Shown here: piece after piece, positions 43,910-56,785 of the stretch | Layout: each line of letters opens with the position of its first letter | Numbering within the stretch: the first letter of the stretch is position 1 | NCBI RefSeq assembly: GCF_028583425.1 | Contig: NC_072793.1 | Coordinates: 65,601,028 to 65,665,027 of the forward strand | Reading direction: 5' to 3' | Origin: Eublepharis macularius | Taxonomy: Eukaryota; Chordata; Lepidosauria; Squamata; Eublepharidae | DNA length: 64,000 bases | The notes under the pieces: model-generated | Databases searched by the model: none | Seen by the model: the letters and a program-made list of their open reading frames with translations, nothing else | What the model was told of the DNA's origin: nothing | Program-made: the position numbers and the translations under genes

Positions 43910-45630
43910 TGGAAAAGTGCCATCATTGCCACAAAGTACACTTTAAAATGAGCTTTCACTTTTGTCTTACTGAATTTGTTCTGAGTTTTCTTCCATTGTC
44001 ACTCTAGCTGTCTCCTTTGTCTTTTTATTGCAAGCTATCTTATAATAAACCACGTTATTCATATGACTTTGCAAAGGCATATAGGGCCAAAGGGAGTGAA
44101 AGAGTTTTCTTCCTGCCTCAGCCACACATCCTTCCCCAATAGCAATTGCTCAATGGTTCTGACTTGTGTATAATAAATACAAACAAGGATAAAACGAAAA
44201 CCAAAATATGATCAGAAGCTATCATTAGGTATGTGCAGTTAATGAATGTCTAAATCAATTATTTCTTATTAGCCTACTGCTCTGAATGGATCTTTTGAAA
44301 ATTTCCCCTAAGATTTTCTAAGATGACTTTATCATTTTATCAAAAAACCCAACACAGTAACAAAAAGGAAAATAAAATAAAATACCGTCATAGAAAACAG
44401 CAATGATAAAAATAATGCTAGTCATCCTTAAAATTCACAAGTAAGCACCCCTCACTGTTTTAATTAACCCACTGGTTAAAAGGCAGTAAAGTTTCTGAAG
44501 AGTGTGTTTTATCTATTGGGCAGTGCCAGAAAGAAGATCATGTCCCCACAACTACTCTTCTTACTTCCAAAGGCATATCCAATTGTCTAGTGATGTGTTG
44601 TGTGTAAGTATTAATTCATACAGAACTCCCTACCATTGGGTTATGCTTCCTCATAGTTCTTAACCATACCAACCTTTGTCAATAGGCTGTGATCCAAAGA
44701 GTTACTGTAGGTTGCCTTTGGGGTTTTTCAGATGTGCCCAAAGACTTATATACCCATAGAATTTTTGATTTTAACAGCTGGTCTCCACAACACATTAAAT
44801 GTTAACTTTTTGATGTCTTGCTGGGTTTCAGGACAGGTTGTGAAGCATGAGATCTCAAGGGGGGCCTTCTCAGCTTCAAAGTTTTATTGAGTATATAAGT
44901 GAGTGATGGGGTTGTCTGGATCCTAGCTAGAATCTCACATCACCTCTGTGATACACTGGGGCAATACTGAATATCACAATAAAGCATTGGCACATGTAAA
45001 TGTACACACACAGAGAGACACACATACACACACATGTACATCCTCTAGACTGAAAATATAAGCCATCAAAATCCTAGTTAATATGTATTTCTTGAAAGAG
45101 AAAAAAGAAAATGATATTTAGCTAGGAAGAGTAAAATGCTTCTCTGAAAGAAAATCAATACGAACACTTCAGAATCTTCTTTTAAAATTATGAATGATTC
45201 AGAGCATTCATTGTGACAGTCGAAGATCTGTATGCTGAACAGATGTCTGGCTTTTACTATGGAAGAGGAAAATTACAGCAGTGCAGGTGGATGGAGAAAT
45301 CTGTACCAATTTTGTGTATTACAATATACAAAGCACTCCAAGTGCTCTGATTGTTGTTCATGCCTTTCTTCATGAGAAACTAAAGGGCACTAACAATCAG
45401 GCTTCCCCCCACTGTTGTACAAGTGGAAGACTAGGGAACAGCAATACAAGCAAGAAGAAATGAATCTGAAAAAGGGGATGATTGCTATAAAACAAAGCAA
45501 ATAGGTGGCATTAAAAACATGAATATATTCTTTCATGCCTCTTTGAGATCAGGGATTGCTTGTTTTGTGAGCTAACTTGCTGCCAACCCCCAGATTCCCT
45601 CTTATTTTAGTGTTTGTGTATTTTTTTTAA
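43910..45630. other. Region upstream of the first recognised PLAC8L1 exon
   Basis: No exon recognised. A CA-rich simple repeat lies at 45004-45040. The missing PLAC8L1 first exon and promoter should lie here or further upstream. Confidence 0.35.
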
Positions 45631-45636
45631 ATTCAG

Positions 45637-45773
45637 GAGCAGAAACTCAGTGGAACCTGTGATGACTCAACCAACTCCTGGCAGTGCTGCTTTGTCCAGC
45701 GTATCGGCTGTGGTGCATACTGGAGGCCACTGGTCCACTGGCTTATTCGACGTCTGCAGTGATAAAAGAATTT
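45637..45773 (+). CDS. PLAC8L1: PLAC8L1 coding exon (first recognised)
   Basis: PLAC8-like 1 is a small cysteine-rich protein of the PLAC8/Cys-rich family; its biochemical role is not established. The exon has acceptor 'tttttttaaattcag' before 45637 and donor 'gtaagc' at 45774. It enters in phase 2 and ends one base into a Cys codon. The peptide includes VMTQPTPGSAALSSVSAVV and HTGGHWSTGLFDVCSDKRI, the start of the PLAC8 domain. Reading through the donor gives a spurious longer ORF to 46000. The first exon with the start codon is not recognised in the window. Confidence 0.9.
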
Positions 45774-46624
45774 GTAAGCATTGCAATGGTTCCTTTAAAA
45801 TCTTCTTCCAAAGCTGTATTCTCAGGTATGCATGGGAGAAGTCAGGTTTTTATAGACAGTACATGATTGAAGAGGAATTCCATGCCACAAAGGTTGTAGA
45901 TGGGATAATGAAGCTGAGATGCTGCCGGATGAGAGAGGGTACAGGGCCAGCCTTGAGTCCTTCACCCAGGCCCATCTGTGCCATCCTCTCCTCCATTTAA
46001 CCTTCAGGACGCAGACGGCTTGCTTTCTTATCAAGAGACCATTTTGTTGAACCTAATTCAACTTACTAAGATGAATCATAAGCACTGATCTCCTGCTCTC
46101 CCTAGACAAAGACACTTAACATCTGCTTGTGTGTTTAGATTTTATATTTTCTTTTAAAATAGGTCTTGAAACAAAGGTAAAAGTATTCTGCTGTGCAGAT
46201 TCATTTCTACTCTTGCCTTTAGAGCCATGGATTGGATCCTATAGCTGTATGAACAAAAGTTAATGCAACAGGAACTTCTCTGTCTCGCTCTTTCCCAGAA
46301 GTCCCTCAGACCTCCCCAAATATCTGAGGGTTGGGGGACTCTCATAGAAAAAGTACCATGTAGTACTAGGGGCTGCAGTAAGAGAGAAGGATCAGGAAAA
46401 ATACCTCCCCCCCCCACACACTTTCTTTTGCATGGGCACGAAAAGCTTTGAGCAAAGTGTGCTGTGTTTACATCAGAATGAAGGAGGATGATTTTGCTTG
46501 ATTCCTCTTTTTCACTGCAACCCGAAAGCTACATGTCACTTTGTTTACAAAGGTACTCCAGCCCTCAACTGAGAGTTTAATGGGAATGATGGTGAAGGAG
46601 AAAATGGGAAAGAACCTTTTGCAA

Positions 46625-46745
46625 TGCATAAACACATGAAGCAGACTTACCTTGAGTCACACCCTTGGCCCATCTACGTCAGTATTGGCTATTCAGACTA
46701 GCAGCGGCTCTCCAGGGTCTTAGGTGGGTTGGATCATATGACCCC
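46625..46745. repeat. Common reptile interspersed repeat fragment
   Basis: The text 'acatgaagcagacttacctt' and 'cagactagcagcggctctcc' resembles a widespread unnamed (to me) amniote repeat. The family is not assigned. Confidence 0.4.
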
Positions 46746-46766
46746 TTTTTGCCAAACTCAGTCTAT

Positions 46767-46901
46767 GGCTGATTCCGCACACGTTGGATAATGCACTTTC
46801 AATGCACTTTAGCAATAATTTGGAAATGGATTTTTTGTTTCACGCAAAAAATTCAGTTCCAAATGATCTCTAAAGAGGATTGGAAGTGTGCGGAATCAGC
46901 C
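46767..46901. mobile_element. 135-bp MITE
   Basis: Perfect 16-bp inverted ends GGCTGATTCCGCACAC and GTGTGCGGAATCAGCC, with further partial inverted pairing inside. Flanks share TAT (or CTATG if the end base is shared). It is a non-autonomous DNA element of uncertain class. Confidence 0.8.
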
Positions 46902-47786
46902 TATGACTCTTCTGCTAAGTTTTCCTTTAAGGAAGAAAAATTTCTTCCAACAGAGAACGATTTTTTTCTGATGGAGAAAGGCTTCCCCTGATGGAGAATT
47001 TTGTTGTTGTTGTTGAAGGGAAGTCTTTCTTTGTAGAAAGAAGAATTGGTAGAAGGGAATAATAGGATCTAATTTAGTGGAAAGGAGTTGTAAGATCCTA
47101 AAGTGCAGAAGTCACTACTGGCTTTAATCTAGCTCTACTTGCATAAACAGTACACCAACATTTATCTGGTTGCATAAGAATATGAATGGGGATATGCTTT
47201 CAAAGCAATCTAGCACATATAACCCATATCCTTACTTGGATGCATATCTGAATTATGATTACAGCATCCAAACCAGCATTCATATGTATGCCTGTTTATG
47301 TGTGCAGATCTCCTTCAATGGACCAGAACAAGATGTTCTGACCTTTTCGTGTTCTTTGTATTCCATATCTACTTCTCAGTCACTTTTTATGCTTTCTTAC
47401 TTACATCTGCTTTATAAATGATGTTTGCAATTGGTTACCAAAACTCAAGTACAAAAATGTATGCACACTCAATTTGGTAGAAAAAGTTTACACATGAAAA
47501 AGGTCACTTTTCCTTTTCAAAATCTATTTTCCAATTGCTTTCTGTATGTATTTTGAAAGGGAGAACAGTAATGTATATCATGCATGTTTCTTTATTGTGT
47601 TATGCGCATTTTGTACTTGGGTATTGACAACCAAGTGCAAATCATTACCTTTATCCTTAGGATATCATTAATTTAGTTTTCCCTATTTCCCTGGAAAATA
47701 CTAGGTAAACTTTATTTTAAAAACTTTTAATTACTAGCACCCCTTTTAAAAACTAGTTTTTCTTGGGAAAAATCACATTCTGATAT

Positions 47787-47870
47787 CTGAAGAAAGGCAC
47801 TTTCTCTCTCAAAATGTTATACTCTGAAAATCTTGTTAGTCTCTAAGGTACCAGTAAACGTAGATTCTGA
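47787..47870 (+). repeat. Worn Penelope-terminus repeat with hammerhead-like remnant
   Basis: CTGAAGA at 47787-47793, a decayed helix, AAAA in place of GAAA, then 'cttgttagtctctaaggtaccag', aligned with 38942-39001. Confidence 0.5.
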
Positions 47871-48499
47871 TATTAAATGAGTCTAAGTATGCATAAGAAG
47901 TGCTTTGCAGGATCAGTCCAAGGTCCACTGGATCCAGCATTCTTTGCAAAAATACAAGTAACCTCCAGAAACTAAATGTTCCACTTGAAATTAGCCAGTT
48001 TTCTACCGGGAAAGCACCAGCTTCCTTCTGCCTCCCCTTAAATTAAATCTCAGGTCTTATGCAGTCAAGGAGCATGTAAATAAATCATGTCTTCCACTCA
48101 GAAATAATTTTATAGTGGCTTCACTCAGTGGCAAAATGAATGTGAGAATACAGCCAGAATCAAGCCTGAGGAACTAAGGGAACTTCTAGGGAGTGTCCTC
48201 TGAATTATTTTCTCTTTCCTAATTGAATGGGCACAGGAGGCCTTCAAAGTGGTCTACATTATTGTACCATCATGAATCAGATAAGGTCTGGGATATCCAC
48301 TTGGATTCCAAGAGTTTTCATGTGCTTGTCTGTGACATTCTGAAGATTCTTCAGAGTGTTTTTACATTACTCCCTGTCACTACTCCAAGTGGTCATTGGT
48401 TTTATTAATTAGGTGGAAGGTCTAGTTACTATAAAGTTACCAAAAGATCTAGCTTAATCCCAGTGTTAAGTATGTAGGATGATCCTGTCAGGTACTTTG

Positions 48500-48713
48500 G
48501 TTAGTGGTTACGAGTGGTAGGACTCTAATCTGGAGAGCTGGGTTTGATTCTCCACTCCTCCATTTGAAACCAGCTTGGTGACTCTCAGAGCTCTCTCAGC
48601 CCCACCCACCTCACAGGGTGATCGTTCTGAGGATTATAATAACACACTTTGTAAACCAGTCTGTGGCCATTAAGTTGTCCCGAAGGGCGGTACATAAATC
48701 GAATGTTGTTGTT
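48500..48713 (+). repeat. tRNA-derived SINE (same family as 14323)
   Basis: The A box is worn. 'ctggagagctgggtttgatt' (B box), 'tcagccccacccacctcac', 'taacacactttgtaaacc', 'cgaagggcggtacataaat' and a GTTGTT tail follow in order. Confidence 0.8.
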
Positions 48714-49384
48714 ATAGTTCAGCGATTACTAGCTGAAATATGGACTATTTCCCCCAAATAAGATCGTGACCACTTCCTATATAAAACATAAGACAAAAGG
48801 CCCAAGTTTGTCCCAGTAGAAAGAGACATTTGATTTGAACTGAAGTACCTGGGAATGCTGGGAAACAGAGCAAACAGTAGTTTCCTGAAACTTGACCTCA
48901 TAGTAACTGGGGCAATTTGGCCAATGCATAAAGCTTATGTTTAACTCGGCTATTTTAAAACAAGATGAGCTGAGCTTACATGGTCAGCAGAATCACTTGG
49001 TAGAGCTCTCGCTAAATTGAGCCACTTCATACAGAAAGTGAGGTTCATATACATAATTTCATATTATATAGTGTATCCTTCACAGAAAAATTAGCATAAC
49101 AGGAAGAGTGGTAACATTTCACTTATGATTACATTCACAGCAATCATATGGTACATAATGTTATGATTAGATGAGTGTTTAGTGTGCTTCTCTCAGATTA
49201 ATATGAGGGTTGGGAAATGTTAAATTATTAATATTCAGGAAGAGTACATGTCTACAGCCTCAGTTTCACTCCAATAAAGATCAGTGATGCTGCTAAGTTT
49301 TGAAAATAATGCCTCCTCCTCCCCAAAGAATGAATCCCTCTCAGTTGGATATGGCAAGATTTTTCTGATCTGGGCCAGCATCCT

Positions 49385-49675
49385 CTGAGAGTCTCTCTCT
49401 ACATGACACATCTTAAACGGGGATACTCAAGTGTAGGGAGATGCAGTGTTAGCCGGGAAGCATAGTTTAAAGGGGAGGTGAAACTGACAGAACCTTCTGG
49501 GAGGCCAAGAGGAAATTAAACAAACCCTTTGAGGAGAGATCTCTGCTGGTTCTAGAGAGCTGAAACTGACGAAGCCTTCCGATCTGTCTTTTAAAACTCG
49601 GCTTCCTGGCTAACATTGTGTCTCCCTTCACTTGAGTGCCCTTGCGTAAGAGGTCTTGTGTAGAGAGACTCTCAG
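49385..49675. mobile_element. Palindromic DNA element (about 290 bp)
   Basis: The left arm CTGAGAGTCTCTCT...gttagccgggaagc and right arm gcttcctggctaacat...AGAGAGACTCTCAG are inverted copies over about 100-120 bp with moderate divergence. The target duplication is not clear. Confidence 0.65.
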
Positions 49676-50093
49676 ATGTCTCATGTAGAAAGACTCTGAA
49701 TTTTAGCCCAGCTTGTAGATAACTTTTGTACCAAATTTATCTTCCAGCTACAATGTATGGGGAGGGGGGAGGTGTTCCTTTGGCCTTCATTAAGGCCCCA
49801 AACTTTACTCATATGAAGGTCGCAAATAGCAAATATAGGATAAACTATAATTCCCAGAAATATTTGCACAGGGAGCTTCCTTTCGGCAAGGCTTTAGAGC
49901 TTGCTGAAGGCTTGCATTCAGCTCTTCCCTTCGAGCCCCCACTGCTGGGGCTGAAATATGATATTGGGGGTGCCTCACAGGGAGTTTAGAGGTAGGGAGG
50001 CTTCACTTAAACCTCCAGTCTGGGAAATTCCTGGCTATTTGATGGGAGTGCATGGGGGGGGGGGGCAGAGATTGGGGAGTGGAAAGATGTGAT

Positions 50094-50505
50094 TAGGGCT
50101 GCCAGGCCTCCTGCTATGGTCTTCCACCGGCAGCCCTAGTTGCCTGACACCACTCCAAGCAGTGCTGGGAGGGAGGAAAAAAGCAGATGATGTTGAGGAG
50201 GTGTTTCAGGTGAGGTGTTTCAGGTGAGGTGTTTCTGGGGAGGTGTTTCAGATGATTTCTAGAGCTACCCTATGTCACTTCAGGGTTTTTCTGGAAATAA
50301 TATTGCAGCATAGCAGATGTCATGCCCTCTCATGTCCCTGCCCTCAGTCCTCCTGTGGGTTAACAGGCACAACCTGGCAATCCTAGATGTGTTCCTGTAC
50401 TGCCCTCTCTCTGAAGATGCTGTCTTGGCAGACTTTTTGTTATATCTGGAGATTAGTTGTAATGTCAAAAGAATTTTTGGCCTCACTTTGAGGTTGGTAA
50501 CCCTA
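50094..50505. mobile_element. Degraded hAT-like element with short tandem repeats
   Basis: The end 'tagggctgccaggcc' faces 'ggttggtaacccta', the inverted ends of a common reptile family. Inside, a 14-bp unit gaggtgtttcaggt is repeated about four times at 50197-50250. Confidence 0.45.
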
Positions 50506-51036
50506 ACTTTAACAAAGAAAAGGAAGGTTGTTCAGTGTTTTCCTTCTATTAATTCTTAACATCCTATTCTTAAGGGTTTGCATATCTTTAGAGCTTTCAG
50601 AGAACTCCCTGCAACACTGAGAATTCTTTTAAAAACTCAGAAAGAATGAACCGGCTTCTAATTGAATGGGTTTGTCTCTCTCAATACAATATTCTGTGGA
50701 GTCCAAGCTCTAACTAAGTGTGATTGCAATTAACGGTGTTAGTTTGTTTCCATTCTGTCAGACATAGAGGAATTCAGTGAAAAGTGACACAGATCTGTTT
50801 ATATAGGAAGTATCCTGTTCAAACCTTTGGTCTACTTCTGGTATAATTTGGACCACGTTGGTTATGTAAAGAAGTAGAAGACTGGCCTGTGGAGGATTCT
50901 GTCAGGGTGAGAAGCTAAATGGGCTGACCTGTGCAGCTCTCTCCAAGTTTTATGGCTGTGTGAATGTATGTGGTAAATACAGTGTTGTCTGGCAGTCTTC
51001 TGGTCATAGTCTCCCTCTCGTTGTGCTTCATGACAG

Positions 51037-51173
51037 GTGTGTGTGGTTTGCTGTGCAGCCTGTGCCTGGAATGTAGCATTGCAAGTCGCTACGGCGAGTG
51101 CTTTTGCTTTCCGCTCCTGTTGGGATCCACCTTAGCGTTAAGAGTTGGTACAAGAGAAAGATACAAAATACAT
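51037..51173 (+). CDS. PLAC8L1: PLAC8L1 coding exon (middle)
   Basis: A 137-nt exon, acceptor 'cttcatgacag' before 51037 and donor 'gtaagt' at 51174. The first two bases complete the Cys codon begun at 45773. The peptide has the core Cys cluster VCGLLCSLCLECSIASRYGE, then CFCFPLLLGSTLALRVGTRE and RYKIH. This is the central PLAC8 domain and matches human PLAC8L1 (CLECDIARHYGEC... in the family) closely. It ends in phase 0, matching the next exon. Confidence 0.95.
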
Positions 51174-51554
51174 GTAAGTTGGTGTACATTTTCTATCCAG
51201 TTCTCATAAAGCAACAGGCCACAGGCATCAGATTTTATCCTTCTTCCCCTGCTTCGCACCTGATAGACACCATTGCTGTAGCTTAAAATCTGTCACAGCA
51301 GGTTGCTCTTTAGTATAGTAATGCATGTTAATGACTAGTAAGGACCTAAAATCTTTGCAGAGGTGAAAAGTTCACTTTGAGCACAGCATAAAACCTCAGT
51401 TGTTCACCTGCCTGCCACACTCCTGAGCCTTCTACAGATCTGACATCTGTGCTCTAGTTGGGGCCAAATGCTTCTTTTTTTCTGTTAGGCTTAGTACCTT
51501 CTCAAAGCTAGTACTTTTTTGTAAAAAACAAAACAAAACACAAGTACCAGTACT

Positions 51555-51680
<126 letters not shown>

Positions 51681-52024
51681 CCTGGTTTAAAGAAAAGCAA
51701 ATGCATTAAACCTTTGAAATGGCCTCTTTTTAGGTATAGATGAGAAGAAGGCAGCATTTATTGCACAATGGCATGCCAGCACCAAGCCAACACCTATGTT
51801 TTTAAAGTAATGGATAAGAGCATTTCGCTGTTGTGGCAAAATAACATTGCACGGAAGTTCATACTGAGGAAAAAGGATTACATTTGCCATGCAGTCAGGA
51901 AGATGGAGAACAAAAGCCCACTGTAATTACAGAATCTGTGTTGAAATGTACTGTAAAGTCCTGGCCTTGTGACCTGTTGCAGAGACCTCTTGAGGTTTCA
52001 GCAGAAATCAAGGAAACTACCAAT

Positions 52025-52112
52025 GCAATCCTATACAAAATTACTCCAGACTAAGCCTGTTGATTTCAATGGATTTAGACTGGAGTAACTCTGCATAGCA
52101 TTGCACTGTACA
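52025..52112. repeat. Small palindromic MITE (best copy)
   Basis: 'gcaatcctatacaaaattac' and 'tccagactaagcctgttgat' mirror 'aatggatttagactggagta' and 'actctgcatagcattgc'. It forms an approximately 80-base hairpin. Confidence 0.7.
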
Positions 52113-52225
52113 GGTGTTTTCTCTATATACTTCTATGGAAAGTGACAACATGAAAAATGTTTCTATCATAGCAATCCCACATTCTGTATGCTGGAAAAGA
52201 TAGTGGGCCTGTTCGGGAGCTAGGG

Positions 52226-52413
52226 TTGTCAACCTTCAGGTGAGGCCTGGCGCTCTCCAAGAATTAAACTCGATCTCCAGAGGAAGAGATCAGTTCCCCT
52301 GAAGAAAATGGCAGCTTTGGAGGGTGGACTCTTTGGAATCACACCCCTGCTGAGCTCCCTTCCCTCCCCAAACTCTGCCTCCAACCCAGAGCTGGCAACG
52401 CTATCAGGAGTTG
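52226..52413. mobile_element. hAT-like non-autonomous element (about 190 bp)
   Basis: The ends TAGGGTTGTCAAC and GCTGGCAACGCTA are inverted. The flanks tcgggagc and tcaggagt agree at 6 of 8 positions, a decayed 8-bp duplication. The inner text 'agagatcagttcccctg' is typical of this reptile family. Confidence 0.6.
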
Positions 52414-53159
52414 ATGCCCAAAACTGGTGCTTACTGAGGCATATCTGAACATGAATCTCTCTGAGCCCATTAGGAGTTTACGGCCAAACTAGACGTGGCA
52501 CAGAAATCCATTATAAGCACTTTTTAAAAGGCTAAAAGTAGCATCTCTGAGTGAGTATATAAAAGAAATAGAGACAGATAGAGAGAGAAGGAGAAGGAAG
52601 TTTAACCCTTCTTCTTGTACTATTTTCCTACCCTGTTTCCTTCTCCCCAAGCTGCCATTTGCTTTCCTGCAGGAAACATATAATAATCTATTTTCTCTCC
52701 AGAGCAAATATGATTTGATTTGCATTGGGAAAATGGCGGTGATGCAGAAAGTTTTAAGCCTTTTTTTCCCGAGTCCTGATCCAAATCTAAGCTGCCACAG
52801 CAGCGTTTAGCTTTTTAAAAATTCCACGAGGGAGCCTCAAGACAGATCTGCTGCTGTAAGGGCTGGCCTTTCCACTAGGCAGACCTGGGTGATTGCTCAT
52901 GGTGTCAGATTTTAAGAGGCACCAAAAAGGCAAATGGGGCCTCCTCTAGTGGCTTGAAGTGAAGCCGGGCATTAACTGACTCCCCATAGGATCGCCATAT
53001 CTGCTGACTGTAGTTTTCTATAACTGCCATGATAGAACATGGAAGGCTTTTGAAGAGCTTTTTTTCTTTTTACATTGAATGCCCAGTAAGTAAAATGTTC
53101 ATTCCATTTTCTCTCTATTGAATAGGGGAGTCCTAGTTTGCCTAGGACACCAAAAAACT

Positions 53160-53300
53160 TTGGGTTGGCCTTGCTTGCTGGAGGTCTTTAAGCAAAGGTG
53201 GGACAGCCATCTGTTAGGGACGCTCTCGCTTTGGATTTCCACCACTGAACAGGTGGTTGAATTAGATAGTCTATAAGACCTTTCTAGCTCTGTTACTTTA
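53160..53300. repeat. Old interspersed repeat fragment
   Basis: 'tggaggtctttaagcaaagg', 'ggacagccatctgttaggga' and 'gtggttgaattagatagtct' match a common amniote repeat I recognise by its wording but cannot name with certainty. Confidence 0.4.
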
Positions 53301-54139
53301 CCTTCTGGGCCATCTCTCATTTGGCTGTTTGTGGAGAAAACTGGAATTTCAAAGGAATTTCTCCTCTCACCTAAGTATGACGTAGCCCAGGAACATTTCA
53401 CTGGCCCATACGCTGGGCAGGGCAAAGGGTGGGGAACCAGTGCTAGCTCAGGTGAAGGTGCTTATGGAATACATATATGATATATGCTGTATGGAGGACA
53501 TCTAATCTTCATGCTCCTTAGTTGTAAGCAGTAAGGACCAATTTAAATAGGATGCGGGGGAGGCAAAAATGAACCTGTTGCATTTTGCTCTTGCACAGGA
53601 TCTCATTTAAATTAATGCTGCTGCCCTTGCAGTGCAGCTACGTGTGCTGAGTGAGCACTCCAGAGACTGGTAGGACCGGCAAGTGTTGCGTTGGTGTACT
53701 AAATAAACCTGTGTTTCTGACTCTGCCCAAGTTGCAGCCCAGTTTAAACAAAAAGATGTTAGACTGTGAAGTCTCACAGGTCTGTTTAGATCGACCCCAA
53801 GTCTGTGGCAACTGGCATGTTGCCACTTTTATATGCACAGAATGGGGAATGAAATACATATCAACACCCACAGCAGTGTATCCTGTTGCCACAGAAGCCA
53901 GACAGAGTAAGAGAGAGAGAGGCCGTAGGTTTCCTCCTGGGGCAGCAGGTAGATCTGTGCTTCTTCATTTCCTTCCACATATTCCATTTGACCCCCTGGA
54001 CAGCCCGTGTATGATAAGCACTGCTTCCCCTGTTTTATGGGAAAGTGCCTTTGAAGTGCCTCCCTTATCATGGGGAGACCACTGCTGGGATAAGAATGTG
54101 GGTCTGAGATGTAAAAACACTCTGTTAGAGTTTTAAAAG

Positions 54140-54295
54140 CAGTTATTAAAATATTTCATTAAAACATAAATATATTATTTGTTTTGTATTGGTTTTTAAC
54201 GGATGCAATTGTCTATGACATGAACTGCTTCAAGCTCTTAATTGAAAAGAAGTGGTATAAAAATAAAACAAACAAATAAATAAATACAAGCACAA
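54140..54295 (+). repeat. LINE 3' tail
   Basis: 'gaactgcttcaagctcttaa' and 'aagaagtggtataaaaataaa' followed by an AAATAA-rich end, an L2/CR1-like tail. Confidence 0.5.
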
Positions 54296-55380
54296 AAAGC
54301 ATAATAGATGCTATTGACTTGGCATAAAAGAAAAGCAGTACAAAATCACAGGAAAGCTTGCCTACAAATTCAAGGCAAAAGTGATCAGAGACCTAAAGAG
54401 TATGACGTAGGCTGCTCCATGGAGAAGCAAAGAGGTGAGCAGCAGCTTGGCATGCGCTGGGAGGGCTGAGGCGCTGCTGGGCTGGAATCGAAATCTCATG
54501 TGCGTTTAGCCAAATAAAAGCAATGGGGATGGCTGAGTCAAGTCAGGGAAAATGCTGGCAAGGTGAAATAAACAGACGTCTCTCAAGCAGTTGGCTAAAC
54601 TTATTTCCCTGCTTCTTTGCTCCTTGGCTCTTCTATGAATCCGGCTGGCATGGCTCTTCTTGCATGAGGAGGGCACATATTCCATCAGCAGCAGCTGTGA
54701 CTGCTGAACGACTCCTGGAGAAGCGTACCTGAGCTCTTTGGGAGATTTTGCCCTGGGCCCCTCTTTTTGGCAGTTACTGGGTTTCTCCCTTCCCACCAAA
54801 GTTGACTGGGAGCCAATCCTGACATGGAGAATTGATCTGGGATGGAAAAAAGGGAAGGGAAAAGTCTTCTCAAAAGAGAGAAAGATTCTCCACATGGTTA
54901 CCTGGCTGCCAAAAAGGATGCTCTAAATGTTTGGTGAGTTTGCTCACCGAATGGAAAGGCTGAAGAAGTGAGGAAACTCAGCAGCAAGTGGCAAAATCAT
55001 AATGAATCCATGGGATCCCCAAGAGCATGAAATTCATTACACATGTACTGGAAAATATAGCTGTAAACATTTTCAAGGGGACACTATCACAAAAAGTGGG
55101 AAAGAAGACCCTTAGTCCCCTTTCCCAATATACACCTTCCCACGTCTCTGCCCAACGTCTCTGTTCAAACATGGAGAGTCAGATTGTTCCCATATCCCCG
55201 ATGGATCTACTTGCCAATGTAATAAATGGGAATCAAGGCAAACATGCACACACAAAACAAAACACCCCCCACCAACAAAACAAAAAACCCTACAAAACAC
55301 ACAATCCTTTCTCCTTGTTTCTCAGGGAATAGAGAAATTTGGCCTATGCACCGCCTTTTATATTTGCAGAGCACTATGGT

Positions 55381-55781
55381 CAGGGCTTTTTTTCAGCAGG
55401 AAGGCAGTGGAACAGAGTTCCGGCACCTCTTGAAAATGATCACATGGCCGGTGGCCCCACCCCCTGATCTCCAGACAGAGGGCAGTTTAGATTGCCCTCC
55501 GTGCTGCTGCGTGGAGGGCGATCTAAATTCCCCTCTGTCTGGAGATCAGGGGGCGGGGCCACCGACCATGTGACCATTTTAGCCAAGGGTGATTTAAACT
55601 TTAAAAAACTCCCCCCTTGTTCCAGCTGACCCAAAGTGATGTCATTGTGTGGTCCTGGGAACATGTGCGCACTTTGCGCGCATGCATTTGGTACCAGGGG
55701 CACCACCTCCCGCCAGGAGTTGCCCCTTGTGCTGGCAACCCACTGAGTTCCACCACCTCTTTTCCCAGAAAAAAAGCCCTG
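55381..55781. mobile_element. hAT-type MITE, long copy (401 bp)
   Basis: It starts CAGGGCTTTTTTTC and ends GAAAAAAAGCCCTG, with exact 8-bp duplications ACTATGGT (55373-55380 and 55782-55789). The left half holds an inner palindrome: 'ccctgatctccagacagagg' facing its complement. The right half (55580-55735) is extra sequence absent from the shorter copy at 61823. Confidence 0.93.
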
Positions 55782-56574
55782 ACTATGGTAATATGCATTT
55801 ACAACATACCAGCATCAGAGCAGGTGTAAATGAGGCACTCTCCCATTCCTTGCCCTCCTCTGACTTGTCAAGAATCAAACTGACCTGGGCTGAGGTAGAG
55901 GGGAGGAGTCTATAACCTGTTGCTGAGAAACAGGCAATATTGTTGCTAGGTTATGACCTCTGCCATGACTATGAGACTCAGGGATTTTACAGATGCCCAA
56001 TACCTACTTGCAGGGGTAGTATTACTGTAATAGGTATGTTGTGCTGGTGGATAGGAGGAGGAGGTCACAGTATGTTTCACTACATTTTTAAAAGAAAAGG
56101 ATGATATTCACACTGGTGGTTAGAGAGCATAATCACAAACTAAAAATAATTGAAAATGTTCATGAAAAAGCAAGGCATTGCTGTGGTGGAGGGGAGTCGT
56201 CTTATTTGTGTTTACCAAGTTTTTTCTATTAAAAATATTAATTCTGTCATGGTAGAAGTGCTCAGATGGCCTTTTAAAAATTCACAAAATCACGTGGGCA
56301 TGGTGTTTTGCGACATCAACAGTGACATTGAAATAACTAATAAGTGCCACTGATGCTCAAAACATTCTAAATAAACAAATGACCCTGTATTTGAACTTGG
56401 AAATGTGTGAAGACCATAGCAAAACTAGTTTTGGATAAACTGATGCAAAACATAACAAAACATCACAGTCAGTTCTGAAATAGTAAAAATAGTCATGTGT
56501 TCCTCCCCCTCCAGTTTTACTCTCTCTCTCTCTCTCACTTTCTAGCATTGTTGTTGAATTCTATAATAACAACA

Positions 56575-56785
56575 GCAGTGTGCTTATATATCACTCTTCT
56601 AGACACATTATTGCCCACTCAGAGAGACTAACAAAGTCAATGTTATTATTATCCCCATAATGTATCTGGGGAGCTGGGGCTGAGAGGATTGGTTTACCAA
56701 AGGCCACCTGCTCATGGATTTGAACCAGCAGAGTGCTGATTTACAGCCCAGCCACTTAACCACTATCCTACAGCAGCTCATGCCT
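56575..56785 (-). repeat. tRNA-derived SINE, minus strand
   Basis: The reverse of the 14323 family: 'ttattattatccccataatg', 'ggggctgagagg', 'ggatttgaaccagc' and 'ccacttaaccactatcctac' in order on the + strand. Confidence 0.7.

Noticed and set aside
45614..46000. 128-codon frame starting upstream of the PLAC8L1 exon
   Set aside because: Only 45637-45773 is coding; the frame reads through both the acceptor and the gtaagc donor, and the Cys-rich domain continues at 51037.
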